Assembly: GCA_016789145.1 (NCBI GenBank) | Contig: JAEUQI010000012.1 | Coordinates: 1 to 49,831 of the forward strand | Reading direction: 5' to 3' | Source of the DNA: Blastocatellia bacterium | Lineage (GTDB): Bacteria > Acidobacteriota > Blastocatellia > Pyrinomonadales > Pyrinomonadaceae | Length of the DNA stretch: 49,831 bases | Notes under the pieces: generated by a model | The model's database searches: none | The model's input: only the letters and a program-made list of their open reading frames with translations | What the model was told of the DNA's origin: nothing | In this document: positions 15,802 through 23,905 of the stretch, one piece after another | Position numbering within the stretch: position 1 is the first letter of the stretch | Layout: each line of letters starts with the position of its first letter | Program-made: the position numbers and the translations under genes

Positions 15802-16941
15802 TCAGAGAAACTTCAGCACTTCGTAAGAATTCGCATCGAAGATGACGCCGGCGTTTTTGGGGTTTTGGACGTACTCGACGGTGGTCAGCAATCGCGGTTC
15901 GGTTACCAAAGATTTGCCAACTTGAAAGCCCGGTACTGTAGTTTCGGCGATGAGCCAATTTTTGCCTTCCCAAGTGAAATCGAGTTTGTTGTCGTTTACA
16001 AACTCGCCTTGGGGCACGGCGACGGTGATGTGGCGTGGTGTGTAGAGCAGGACATATTCTTCGTTGATCTGCTCAAGCAGTGACGCGAGCAAGATGGTCT
16101 TGTTGCTGCAGTCGCCACTTCGCGTCATCAGCGTTTCGCTGCCGCGTTTGAGCGTTTCGCCGCGAGACAATGCTTCGCTATAACTGTATTCGATCTCGTT
16201 CGAGACAAAATCGACGAGGGCCTGGATACGTGCGTAGCGATCAGTGCCAGCATTTTTAACAAGCTCATCAGCCAAACGCTTGAGCGAAGGCTCGCCGGGC
16301 TTTGCGACCATAATGCCGTGATTTGCAAAGATGATCGTCGGTGAAAAACTGCGTTCGGGCACTTGCGTGATCATACGCCCGCCGTAAACCTGTGAATTAT
16401 TGGTAAGGTTCTTGATCTCCTCGAGGGTTGGCGAATAAGAGACCGTGTTGAATGGAAAATTGAGCGTCTGCCGATGATCGATCTTGATATTCGAAAGCGT
16501 AGTGCGGAACAGACGGCCGAAACGCTCCGACGAAGGAGCTTTGTAATCTGCAAGGATAAGCTCGCCGTCCTTTTCGGTGCCAAACTCGACCTTTGTAATG
16601 TCCCAGAATGTCTTATTGACGAATTCGAGAAACTCCTCGTCGCTCGATCTAGGATATGTGAAGATCGCCTCATCAACGACCTTTTTGTAGCGTTCCAAGC
16701 GGCCTTTGCCAAGCAACTGCGTGCGAAATTCCTCACCCGAAAACCGCTGATAGTCGAGCATCGTCACCATCGTATTGCGGATCTCGACCGCCAATTCTGC
16801 CTCTGGATCCGGCCCTTTCGGTATGCTCAAAACATAAAGCCCATAAGCCGCCCCAACCAATAACAACAAGGCCCCAATTCCGATCAACCAAGGCTTAGCA
16901 TTTACCTCGCGTTTTGTGTGAGTTTCGAATAGGTCTGACAT
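15802..16941 (-). CDS. Membrane-anchored transglutaminase-like protein
   Basis: This is a 379-residue protein with one N-terminal membrane segment (about 19-39, WLIGIGALLLLVGAAYGLYVL) after a short charged cytoplasmic part. The C-terminal half carries a transglutaminase-like core: a catalytic Cys in SGDCSNKTILLASLLEQ and a His in YTPRHITVAV. An acidic residue follows in NWLIAETTVPGF. Such folds often act as proteases or peptide ligases on the periplasmic side; the substrate is not known. The start at MSDLFETHTKREV is preferred to a frame beginning 12 codons earlier. No partner gene is evident next to it. Confidence 0.78.
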   Translation of the reverse strand: MSDLFETHTKREVNAKPWLIGIGALLLLVGAAYGLYVLSIPKGPDPEAELAVEIRNTMVTMLDYQRFSGEEFRTQLLGKGRLERYKKVVDEAIFTYPRSSDEEFLEFVNKTFWDITKVEFGTEKDGELILADYKAPSSERFGRLFRTTLSNIKIDHRQTLNFPFNTVSYSPTLEEIKNLTNNSQVYGGRMITQVPERSFSPTIIFANHGIMVAKPGEPSLKRLADELVKNAGTDRYARIQALVDFVSNEIEYSYSEALSRGETLKRGSETLMTRSGDCSNKTILLASLLEQINEEYVLLYTPRHITVAVPQGEFVNDNKLDFTWEGKNWLIAETTVPGFQVGKSLVTEPRLLTTVEYVQNPKNAGVIFDANSYEVLKFL

Positions 16942-16997
16942 GGCATATATATTGTGCGAAATCGATTTTGTAATCAAGAAGAAATTTCGCGAAATTA

Positions 16998-17038
16998 TTG
17001 ACTACGAATCGCTATCAGTTGTACAGTACTCTTGTACG
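16998..17038 (+). promoter_or_regulatory. Promoter and YefM-type operator of the toxin-antitoxin pair
   Basis: A -35 TTGACT (16998-17003), an 18-bp spacer and a -10 TACAGT (17022-17027) precede the antitoxin. TGTACA (17020-17025) overlaps the -10 and is followed by TGTACG (17033-17038), 13 bp centre to centre. The E. coli YefM-YoeB operator uses a pair of TGTACA motifs about one turn apart, so this arrangement fits autorepression. Confidence 0.55.
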
Positions 17039-17048
17039 TGAGGTAATT

Positions 17049-17342
17049 ATGTCACTAGAAGTAAGCTATAGCGAAGCCCGAGCAAATCTCGCGTCGCTCA
17101 TGGATCAGGTCGTCGATGATTGCGAAGTCGTCGTCATCAAGCGCCGCGGTCGCTCTTCCGTTGCAATGATAGATGCGGATGAATTGGCGAGTATGATGGA
17201 AACCGACTATCTCTTTAGTTCGCCAAGGAATGCCGAGCGATTGCAAAGCGCGATCGAAAGTTCGCGGGCAGGAGAAGGCGAAAGAATTACCATCGACGAA
17301 CTGCGAAAAGAATTCGGTGCAGAAAAGCCAAAACGAAAATAG
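17049..17342 (+). CDS. Type II antitoxin, Phd/YefM family
   Basis: This 97-residue antitoxin binds the toxin and its own promoter. MSLEVSYSEARANLASLMDQVVDDCEVVVIKRRGRSSVAMIDADEL is the Phd/YefM DNA-binding fold (motif positions 1-45). The C-terminal tail is disordered and toxin-binding (ITIDELRKEFGAEKPKRK). The start ATG at 17049 has GAGGTA close upstream; an earlier frame start at 16998 lies within the promoter. The toxin gene overlaps its end by 26 bp. Confidence 0.88.
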   Translation: MSLEVSYSEARANLASLMDQVVDDCEVVVIKRRGRSSVAMIDADELASMMETDYLFSSPRNAERLQSAIESSRAGEGERITIDELRKEFGAEKPKRK

Positions 17343-17601
17343 AAAGCGGGAAGCAGTTTTTCAAGACGAGTTTCTCGAAGATCTTAGATACTGGGCCGAA
17401 AACGATCGAAGGCTATTGCTAAAGGTACTCGATCTTGTCGAAGCCACGTTAAGCGAGCCGTTCACAGGTATCGGCAAACCCGAACCGCTTCGTCACAAAG
17501 CCTCCGGAACTTGGTCCCGTCGCATCAACAAGGAGCACCGAGTTGTGTATATGGTGTTCGACGATAGAATTTCGTTTCTACAAGCGAGGTTTCATTATTG
17601 A
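17317..17601 (+). CDS. Type II toxin, YoeB-family mRNA interferase
   Basis: YoeB cuts mRNA at the ribosomal A site. The C-terminal two thirds match the family closely: FLEDLRYWAENDRRLLLKVL, then GIGKPEPLRHKASGTWSRRI and NKEHRVVYMVFDDRISFLQA, ending RFHY. Conserved Glu, Arg and His catalytic residues are present. The family normally starts just before AVFQDEF, but no ATG lies there. The best start is GTG at 17317, inside the antitoxin gene in another frame, giving 94 residues. Tight overlap suits coupled expression. The stop overlaps that of the convergent membrane-protein gene by 7 bp. Confidence 0.85.
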   Translation: MQKSQNENRKREAVFQDEFLEDLRYWAENDRRLLLKVLDLVEATLSEPFTGIGKPEPLRHKASGTWSRRINKEHRVVYMVFDDRISFLQARFHY

Positions 17602-17990
17602 GGTAAAAGATCGGGCGGTGCGTCACGTGGAATATCTAGCGGATGATCCTCACCCACAATCTTTGCGGATACCAAGCGGTCGTCTGCGAAATCCATTGTC
17701 AAAGTAATAGAATCGGCCATGAACCCAACTTTCGCGTACATAACCAACTGCGTTTGTTCAGACCTGATGACCTTAACATTCCAACCACAGTTCTTTTCTA
17801 CAATCCGATCTACCTCTTGTCTGGCGATGCCACGATAAAGCTGGTTCCTAACGTTGTAGAGAGGAAAGCGGTTTTGCCAAGTAATATCTAGAGCGAAAAC
17901 GAAGACCGCTGCAATTACCAAACCTGTGACCAAACCAACTAATAGCGGGCCGGTCGCGGTTGGGGAATTGAGGTTCTTAACTTGAGACAT
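17595..17990 (-). CDS. Small membrane-anchored protein of unknown function
   Basis: This is about 131 residues with one N-terminal membrane helix (TGPLLVGLVTGLVIAAVFVFALDI) followed by a soluble region without a recognised domain. The soluble part has alternating hydrophobic strands (LVMYAKVGFMADSITLTMDFADDRLVSAKIVGEDHP) and one cysteine (NCGWNV). The start at MSQVKNLNSP overlaps the purM end by 14 bp, so it probably belongs to the purM transcript. I do not recognise the family. Confidence 0.6.
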   Translation of the reverse strand: MSQVKNLNSPTATGPLLVGLVTGLVIAAVFVFALDITWQNRFPLYNVRNQLYRGIARQEVDRIVEKNCGWNVKVIRSEQTQLVMYAKVGFMADSITLTMDFADDRLVSAKIVGEDHPLDIPRDAPPDLLPQ

Positions 17991-18999
17991 TAACCAGCTT
18001 TTCACCACTGGTTACACGACCGATTCGGAATGATGTTCCAATGGTATCGAATTGGCTAACGTCTTTCTCTGAGCAAACAACAACCATCCCGATTCCCATA
18101 TTGAACGTGCGAAACATTTCGTGGTCGCTTACGTTTCCGAGTTTTTGCATCATGCCGAAGATCGGTGGCTCGGGCCAAGAGCCGCGGTCTATTTCTACTG
18201 AGACGCCATCGGGCAGGATGCGAGGAATGTTCTCGAGGAAGCCGCCGCCGGTAATGTGGGCGAGGCCTTTGATCTTGCCGCTGTTGAGTAACGGTCCGAT
18301 CTGCGGAAGAAAACTCGAGTGTGTCGCCAATAATGCTTCGCCGACCGTTGTTCCTAGTTCTTCGATGAATGTATCTACATTGTAATTACCGACCTCGAAG
18401 AACAGTTTTCGAGCGAGCGAATAGCCGTTGGTTTGTAGGCCTGTTGATGGAATACCGAGCACTACGTCGCCCGGCTCGATCGACTTGCCATCGATGACCT
18501 TCGGTTTATCAACAACGCCGACAATAAAGCCTGCGAGATCGTATTCGCCATCGGCGTACATCGACGGCATCTCAGCCGTTTCGCCGCCGAGCAACACGCA
18601 GCCATTCTCGCGACAGGCTCGTGCCATGCCCTCGACGACGGATGCCGTGACGTCCGGTTCTAGTTTGCCGGTGGCGAAATAATCGAGAAAGAAAAGCGGC
18701 CGTGCACCTTGAACTAAGATGTCGTTGACGCAATGATTTACCAGATCGGCACCGACGGTGTTGTGAATGCCGGTGTCGAACGCAACCTTGAGTTTGGTCC
18801 CAACGCCATCTGCGGACGCGACAAGTATCGGCTCCGACATGTCAGGAAACATCGCCGAAAACATTCCGCCGAAACTTCCGATCTCCGTTAGCGTGCGTTC
18901 GTTGAAAGTCGAACGAGCATAGTCACGTATCTTGGCGACAGCGATATTCGCATTATCGATAGAAACGCCGGCGTCGGCGTATGAGATCGATGTAGTCAT
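17977..18999 (-). CDS. purM: Phosphoribosylformylglycinamidine cyclo-ligase PurM (AIR synthetase)
   Basis: PurM closes FGAM to AIR with ATP, the fifth step of purine synthesis. The 340-residue chain starts MTTSISYADAGVSIDNAN and shows GGMFSAMFPDMSEPILVAS, DGVGTKLKVAFDTG, GADLVNHCVNDILVQGA and LFFLDYFATGKL. GGETAEMPSMYADGEYDLAGF and HITGGGFLENIPRILP follow; these are the family's catalytic and ATP-binding blocks. The start at 18999 is chosen because a TATAAT box lies only 7 bp upstream, which would make the mRNA leaderless. Confidence 0.95.
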   Translation of the reverse strand: MTTSISYADAGVSIDNANIAVAKIRDYARSTFNERTLTEIGSFGGMFSAMFPDMSEPILVASADGVGTKLKVAFDTGIHNTVGADLVNHCVNDILVQGARPLFFLDYFATGKLEPDVTASVVEGMARACRENGCVLLGGETAEMPSMYADGEYDLAGFIVGVVDKPKVIDGKSIEPGDVVLGIPSTGLQTNGYSLARKLFFEVGNYNVDTFIEELGTTVGEALLATHSSFLPQIGPLLNSGKIKGLAHITGGGFLENIPRILPDGVSVEIDRGSWPEPPIFGMMQKLGNVSDHEMFRTFNMGIGMVVVCSEKDVSQFDTIGTSFRIGRVTSGEKLVNVSS

Positions 19000-19006
19000 A
19001 AATGGC

Positions 19007-19012
19007 ATTATA
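19007..19012 (-). promoter_or_regulatory. -10 box of purM, predicting a leaderless transcript
   Basis: TATAAT on the minus strand ends seven bases before the purM ATG (18999), so transcription should start at or next to the start codon. The -35 region is poor (TGAATT at best), and the palindrome TTCGATCGAA lies in the spacer. Confidence 0.4.
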
Positions 19013-19034
19013 ACCGCACTTCGATCGAAATTCA

Positions 19035-19063
19035 TTGACCAATCGCTGTTTGGCGTTTAGCAT
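19035..19063 (+). promoter_or_regulatory. Promoter of the 19081 gene, divergent from purM
   Basis: A -35 TTGACC (19035-19040), a 17-bp spacer and a -10 TAGCAT (19058-19063). The gene's GAGGAACC ribosome-binding site follows within 20 bp. Confidence 0.45.
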
Positions 19064-19080
19064 TTTTAACTGAGGAACCT

Positions 19081-19464
19081 ATGAGTTTTACATTGATCGA
19101 TCAAGGAAGCGAGAACTTCGAATTTACCGCGAGCGTATGGCAATGGAAGGCGGCGGTCGAGTTGCTGCGAAGCTACGACATCGTCAGCGAAGGCTCGCTG
19201 AGGCAGATGACGTATAACGCAACCGGCGTCAAGGTTTCGATGGACGAGGCGGCCGCGATCGCGAGCAAGGTTCGCAATGAGACCTTGCCAAAAATGGGAG
19301 TTGGAAAGCGAATGTTCGGCGACCTTACGATCACAGACGCTCCAGACGATATGACATTGCATCGCGACAGCGACGAGCAGTGGAAAAACTACAGCGTCAC
19401 GCACGAATGGCTCGAAGATTTTGCCGAGTTTTGCGAACGTTCGAAAGGCTTTCAGGTTTTTTAG
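19081..19464 (+). CDS. Conserved-looking cytoplasmic protein of unknown function
   Basis: These 127 residues lack a signal or membrane segment. Notable stretches are FTASVWQWKAAVELLRSYDIVS at the start and MTLHRDSDEQWKNYSVTHEWLEDFAEFCERSKGFQVF at the end. The mixture of Trp and charged residues and the good ribosome-binding site (GAGGAACCT before ATG) argue that it is real. I do not recognise a domain. It is followed immediately by an 85-bp hairpin repeat. Confidence 0.65.
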   Translation: MSFTLIDQGSENFEFTASVWQWKAAVELLRSYDIVSEGSLRQMTYNATGVKVSMDEAAAIASKVRNETLPKMGVGKRMFGDLTITDAPDDMTLHRDSDEQWKNYSVTHEWLEDFAEFCERSKGFQVF

Positions 19465-19549
19465 GGCAGAAACCCGAAAGGTAGTGAGGGTGCCGCACGC
19501 AAGAATCGTTGATGTTTAAGACACGCTCCCTACCGGTCGTGTTTCTGCC
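19465..19549. repeat. 85-bp palindromic intergenic element (REP/BIME-like)
   Basis: The left arm (19465-19490, GGCAGAAACCCGA then GGTAGTGAG) and the right arm (19524-19549) are imperfect inverted copies with about six mismatches over 26 bp. The middle holds TGCCGCACGCAAGAATCG. It starts directly after the upstream stop and ends 5 bp before the next start codon, so it fills the whole gap. Confidence 0.75.
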
Positions 19550-19554
19550 TACTG

Positions 19555-21147
19555 ATGGAATTTCTTCAAAACATTTGGGTTCAAATGGCGTTGCTCGTTG
19601 TATTTGCAACGGCGCACGGCTACGTCGGTGCATGGCTCGCCGTTCGAATGCTGTTTAGGCCACGACGCCCGATCAAGCTTCTTGGCATTACGATATTCCC
19701 ACAAGGCATGATCCCGCGGCATCGCGAACGCCTCGCCAATGCTATCGGCAAGGCGGTCGGCGAAGAACTTGTTTCGAGCGAGACGATCCACGAGCAGCTC
19801 GTAGGCAAAGATTTCCTGCGAAACAAGATAAAGAATGTCGTTGATTCGTACACGAACGAATTGGTCAGCCAGAATTATCCGTCGTTGATCGACGCCTTTC
19901 CGAGTGCATTTCGCGAGCCGATCCGCGAGACAATTTCTGGTCTACAACAAACTCTTGCCGGCCATATACGTGATTCGCTCGCAAATGAAGAAACGCGTTC
20001 GTCGATCGAACGGTTTATTTCGCGTCGCGTTGACGAGGTGCTGAGCAAACGTATTGATGATGTGGTCGATGTCGAGACGTTCGACAAGATCATCGGTCTG
20101 ATAGATGAGCGCATTCGCAGCGGGGTCGTCTCGCCTGAGCTCGAAACAAAACTCAGCGAATTCATCAGCCGACGCATCGATGATCTCATTACATCCGATG
20201 CTCCGATCGGCACACTTTTCACGCCCGACGCTATCGAATTGCTAAAGGAAAAAGCCAACGAACAGATCGAACCCGCGATCGGACAGATCGCCGCACTCGC
20301 TGCCGAGGAAAAGACTCGCGACCAGATCAGCGCGTTGATAAAACGCGAGGTGCACGAATATTACAAGGAGCTTTCGTTCTTCAAGAAGATCTTTGTGTCA
20401 CGCGAGATGCTGCTTGAGGAGGTCGATCAGCTTGTAAACGACAGCTTTCCAAAACGACTGGAGGAAACTCTACGTGGTGCCTATTTTGTTGATGAAGCTC
20501 GAAACTTCATCGCAAACAGCATCGACAACGCGATGGCTCGGCCACTGCCTGTCGTGATCGGCACGATCGATCCGCAACAGCTCGAAAGACTCAAGGCACA
20601 AGTCACAAAAGCCGTACTGTCGCTCATTCGCAGCGAACATACGCTGCAGGGCATCTCAAATTATCTTTACGAGACGCTGGCAAAACTACGCCCTCATAGT
20701 ATCGAAGCGGTACTGCAGTTCGTTCATCCGGAGTCCGAAGAAAAGCTAAAACTGCTGCTTTCCCGCGGTTTGATTGACATCCTTTCGAGCGAAGACTCGG
20801 TTACAGCTATCAACGAACTTCTCTCGCGTCAGATCGATGCGTTCCTCAACAAGCCCATCGGTAGCCTCAGCGATCACATCGGCGAAGACCGCATTCGTAG
20901 CGTCTCGTCGATGCTGACCGATGCGATCATATCGGCTGTAAACGCGAAACTGCCGGAGGCGATCAAGGAGTTTGACGTCGGCAGCGTCGTCCGTGAAAAG
21001 ATACGCCATTATCCCGAAGAAAAGCTCGAATCGCTCGTGATGTCCGTCGCCAAAGAACACCTGAGAACGATCGAGCTGTTCGGTGCTTTGTTCGGCCTGA
21101 TCATCGGTTTGGTACAGGCCGCACAGTTTTATTTCTACGCTCGCTAA
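19555..21147 (+). CDS. DUF445-family membrane protein
   Basis: This is a 530-residue protein with an N-terminal membrane helix (VQMALLVVFATAHGYVGAWLAV), the DUF445 opening RMLFRPRRPIKLLGITIFPQGMIPRHRERLANAIGKAVGEEL, a long helical middle and a C-terminal helix (LFGALFGLIIGLVQAAQFYFY). The family (B. subtilis YheB) is of unknown function. The middle is built of repeated amphipathic helices with RRIDD-type motifs (FISRRVDEVLSKRIDDV, FISRRIDDLI). The start codon lies only 5 bp from the end of a palindromic element and no ribosome-binding site is seen, so translation or promoter signals may come from the repeat. Confidence 0.85.
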   Translation: MEFLQNIWVQMALLVVFATAHGYVGAWLAVRMLFRPRRPIKLLGITIFPQGMIPRHRERLANAIGKAVGEELVSSETIHEQLVGKDFLRNKIKNVVDSYTNELVSQNYPSLIDAFPSAFREPIRETISGLQQTLAGHIRDSLANEETRSSIERFISRRVDEVLSKRIDDVVDVETFDKIIGLIDERIRSGVVSPELETKLSEFISRRIDDLITSDAPIGTLFTPDAIELLKEKANEQIEPAIGQIAALAAEEKTRDQISALIKREVHEYYKELSFFKKIFVSREMLLEEVDQLVNDSFPKRLEETLRGAYFVDEARNFIANSIDNAMARPLPVVIGTIDPQQLERLKAQVTKAVLSLIRSEHTLQGISNYLYETLAKLRPHSIEAVLQFVHPESEEKLKLLLSRGLIDILSSEDSVTAINELLSRQIDAFLNKPIGSLSDHIGEDRIRSVSSMLTDAIISAVNAKLPEAIKEFDVGSVVREKIRHYPEEKLESLVMSVAKEHLRTIELFGALFGLIIGLVQAAQFYFYAR

Positions 21148-21214
21148 AATTTCTGCGAACCTTTCCGCCACGCTCGCGTAAGTAGATTCTCAAGCCGCAC
21201 GGCAAACGCTACTT

Positions 21215-21901
21215 ATGCTCGAAGCAAGATCTCTTTCCAAAACCTACTCAGGCGACGGCACTGATTTTCAGGCACTTCGCAATGTTGATGTGAGGATAAA
21301 CGCCGGTGATTGCGTCGCGATCGTCGGCAAATCCGGCAGCGGAAAATCGACCTTGATGCACCTGCTGGCATGTTTAGATGCACCGACGAACGGCAGCGTA
21401 TTTGTCGATGGCAATGACACTGCCGCTCTGTCGGAGAAAGAAAAGAACACGCTTCGCAATGAGAAATTTGGGTTCGTATTTCAGCAGTTCTTCCTGAATG
21501 GCCGCGACACTGTCACAGAGAACGTGCTGCTGCCTCTGCGAATACGCGGTGCCTCCGGAAACACGTTGGCAAGCGAAGCGGCGGCGGCATTGGCAGCGGT
21601 CGAGCTTTCGGACAAGGCGAAAAAATCCGCAAAGGACCTTTCCGGTGGCGAAAAGCAACGCGTCTGCATTGCTCGAGCGCTGATCGGAAATCCTCAGGTC
21701 ATCTTTGCCGACGAACCGACCGGAAATCTCGATTCGACGACCGGAGCCGCTGTCGAAAAACTCTTGTTCGATCTGAACCGCGACAAGGGCATCACGCTCG
21801 TGATCGTCACGCACGACGGCGACCTGGCTGAGAAGTGTTCGCGGATCATTGAAATGAAAGACGGCGAGATCGTGAATGAACGAACAGGAGGTGCGGCGTA
21901 A
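21215..21901 (+). CDS. ABC transporter ATP-binding protein, MacB/LolD type
   Basis: This 228-residue ATPase has Walker A GKSGSGKST (38-46), a Q-loop in FVFQQFF, the signature LSGGEKQRVCIARAL, Walker B VIFADEPTGNLDS and the His switch VTHDGDLA. The EPTGNLDSTTG ending is typical of the MacB/LolD/FtsE branch, which pairs with FtsX-like permeases for lipoprotein, peptide or signal work rather than import. Its stop overlaps the start of the permease gene by one base (TAATG). Confidence 0.93.
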   Translation: MLEARSLSKTYSGDGTDFQALRNVDVRINAGDCVAIVGKSGSGKSTLMHLLACLDAPTNGSVFVDGNDTAALSEKEKNTLRNEKFGFVFQQFFLNGRDTVTENVLLPLRIRGASGNTLASEAAAALAAVELSDKAKKSAKDLSGGEKQRVCIARALIGNPQVIFADEPTGNLDSTTGAAVEKLLFDLNRDKGITLVIVTHDGDLAEKCSRIIEMKDGEIVNERTGGAA

Positions 21902-23181
21902 TGAAACTCTGGGATCTCATCAAAATTGCTAACCGAAACCTGTTTCGCAACAAGCTTCGCACCTTTTTGACAGTCGCGGCGATCTTCGTCGGTTCATTCA
22001 CATTGACTATGACGAACGGGCTCGGCGATGGCATGCGTGCGTATGTTGAGAGCCAGGTCAAAAATTTCGAAAGCGACAGCGTGATCATCGCTCGCCGCAA
22101 GATCGAGGACGCTGACGCAAATCGTCCTGCGGGTTCGCCAAAGGAATACAAAGAAGCCCCGACGAACGAGAACGCCGACGCTCCGCTCGACCCGAATTCG
22201 ATATTGATGACGATGCCGCAGATCGAGAACGCCGTTCGCGGCATCGATGGCGTCAAGAGTGTAACGCCTCGGTACAATCTCAAGGCCGAATACATCACTT
22301 TGGACGGGCAAAAGAAATACGAGGCCACAATGTCGATGATGATAGAAGGCGTCAAACAAAAGACCGAGGCCGGCCGGCAGATCGCCGGAACGGGCGAGAT
22401 AGTGATCCCAGTCGGATTAGCGAGAACACTATCCGACGATATTCAGAACTTGATCGGAAAGACCGCAACCATCGGCTACAAAGATAAAGATCAAAAACTG
22501 CAAACACTGCCGCTTACGATCGTAGGTGTCGCTACCAAGGGTTTTCAGACCAACACGGCTTCGTTCGTAGATGTTGGAACCGCCAAAATGATGCATGCGG
22601 CACAAAAGAACGGAGATGGGCCTGATCGGTTTGTCGCGTTCTCGCTCGAAATGAACACCGCCGATCCGTTGGTCATCGCCGCCGCGAAAAAGCATCTTCT
22701 CGAACAAGGCCTCGAGGGCGACACTATCGCCGACAATCAGAAACGCATCTACGACGGTATCGCGATATTCAAGGTCGCAATGGCCGCCGTCGCGATGATA
22801 GCTCTGCTCGCAGCTTCGTTCGGCATCATCAATACGCTGGTGATCGCCGTGCTCGAACGCACAAAAGAGATCGGGCTGCAAAAAGCCTTGGGCATGAGCC
22901 GCGGAAAGATATTCGCGATCTTCTCGCTCGAATCAGTTCTGATAGGTTTTTGGGGAGCCGCCCTTGGAATTGCTGCCGGTATAATAGTCGGCCTCATCAC
23001 AAACAAGGTCCTGATCACGGCGTACAAGGAATCGTTCGACGGTTTTAACCTCTTCGCGTTCACACTGCCGTCGATCGCTACCGTTCTCGGCATCGTCTCC
23101 GCTATCGCATTCCTCGCCGGCGTCATGCCCGCGATCCGAGCAAGCCGTCTTAATCCGATCGAGTCGTTACGATACGAATAG
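21901..23181 (+). CDS. ABC transporter permease, FtsX/MacB-like
   Basis: This is a 426-residue permease with four membrane helices in the MacB order. One is at about 20-40 (LRTFLTVAAIFVGSFTLTMTNGL). A periplasmic domain runs from about 50 to 285. Three helices follow: KVAMAAVAMIALLAASFGII, a helix around GFWGAALGIAAGIIVGLIT, and IATVLGIVSAIAFLAGVMPA. The FtsX block ERTKEIGLQKALGMSRGKIFAIF is present and the end is ASRLNPIESLRYE, as in the family. It is coupled to the ATPase. No membrane-fusion protein or outer-membrane channel gene is next to it, so a full MacAB-TolC pump is not shown here. Confidence 0.92.
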   Translation: MKLWDLIKIANRNLFRNKLRTFLTVAAIFVGSFTLTMTNGLGDGMRAYVESQVKNFESDSVIIARRKIEDADANRPAGSPKEYKEAPTNENADAPLDPNSILMTMPQIENAVRGIDGVKSVTPRYNLKAEYITLDGQKKYEATMSMMIEGVKQKTEAGRQIAGTGEIVIPVGLARTLSDDIQNLIGKTATIGYKDKDQKLQTLPLTIVGVATKGFQTNTASFVDVGTAKMMHAAQKNGDGPDRFVAFSLEMNTADPLVIAAAKKHLLEQGLEGDTIADNQKRIYDGIAIFKVAMAAVAMIALLAASFGIINTLVIAVLERTKEIGLQKALGMSRGKIFAIFSLESVLIGFWGAALGIAAGIIVGLITNKVLITAYKESFDGFNLFAFTLPSIATVLGIVSAIAFLAGVMPAIRASRLNPIESLRYE

Positions 23182-23230
23182 CATCTCCGTGACATTGAAT
23201 CGCCGCCAAGATTGGGGTACCGTTCCGAAT

Positions 23231-23830
23231 ATGAAACGGACTATACTATTGGCGGCGATATCGCTTTGTTTTCTCACGACTGCATTTTCACAGGCAGCTC
23301 CAGATTCTGCAGAGCTGACAAAGATGCTTAACGACTTTCTTGTTGGTGCCGGCAAAAACGATGCGGCGGTGCATGATGCGTTTTGGGCTGAGGATCTGAT
23401 CTACACGCGCTCAGCGGGCGTGAGGATCGATAAGGCAGAGCTGATGAAAGGCGTGCGTTCGGCACCGCCCGCAAAGGCCGGCGACCCGGTGAATGTTTAT
23501 ACTGCCGAGGACATCAAGATCCAACAGTATGGCGACACAGCGGTGGTTGCTTTCCGTCTTGTCAGCACAACGACCAGGAGCGACGGTACGAAAACGGTTG
23601 GCAACAATCTCAACACGGGAACTTTTGTAAAGCGTAACGGCAAATGGCGAGTTGTTGCGTGGCAATCGACGGTCGTTCCGAATGCAGATACGAAACCTAA
23701 GGCCGCAACGCTCGCCTCGCCGGGTTCATCAACTACCGGCAGAACATATCAAAAAGGTCCGCGCGGCGGCTGTTATTACCTAAATTCCTCAGGCAGCAAA
23801 GTCTATGTCGACAAAGCTTATTGCCCCTAA
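23231..23830 (+). CDS. Secreted NTF2-like (SnoaL/DUF4440) protein with Cys-rich tail
   Basis: The chain starts MKRTILLAAISLCFLTTAFSQA, a signal peptide. Residues about 28-150 form an NTF2-like fold of the DUF4440 type (LTKMLNDFLVGAGKNDAAVHDAFWAEDLIYT, GKWRVVAWQSTVV). After a Ser/Thr linker the tail TYQKGPRGGCYYLNSSGSKV, then YVDKAYCP, has two cysteines that could form a disulfide. A similar short tail is appended to diverse secreted proteins in soil bacteria, in my recollection. The start at 23231 is chosen because it begins the signal peptide. No enzyme activity can be assigned. Confidence 0.75.
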   Translation: MKRTILLAAISLCFLTTAFSQAAPDSAELTKMLNDFLVGAGKNDAAVHDAFWAEDLIYTRSAGVRIDKAELMKGVRSAPPAKAGDPVNVYTAEDIKIQQYGDTAVVAFRLVSTTTRSDGTKTVGNNLNTGTFVKRNGKWRVVAWQSTVVPNADTKPKAATLASPGSSTTGRTYQKGPRGGCYYLNSSGSKVYVDKAYCP

Positions 23831-23905
23831 CTAAAATTCTTTCGAACTTTTCCAAAACGCGCTTCGTTTCCCTATACGGCAATCATTTCTTAGCCGGAGG
23901 GATTT

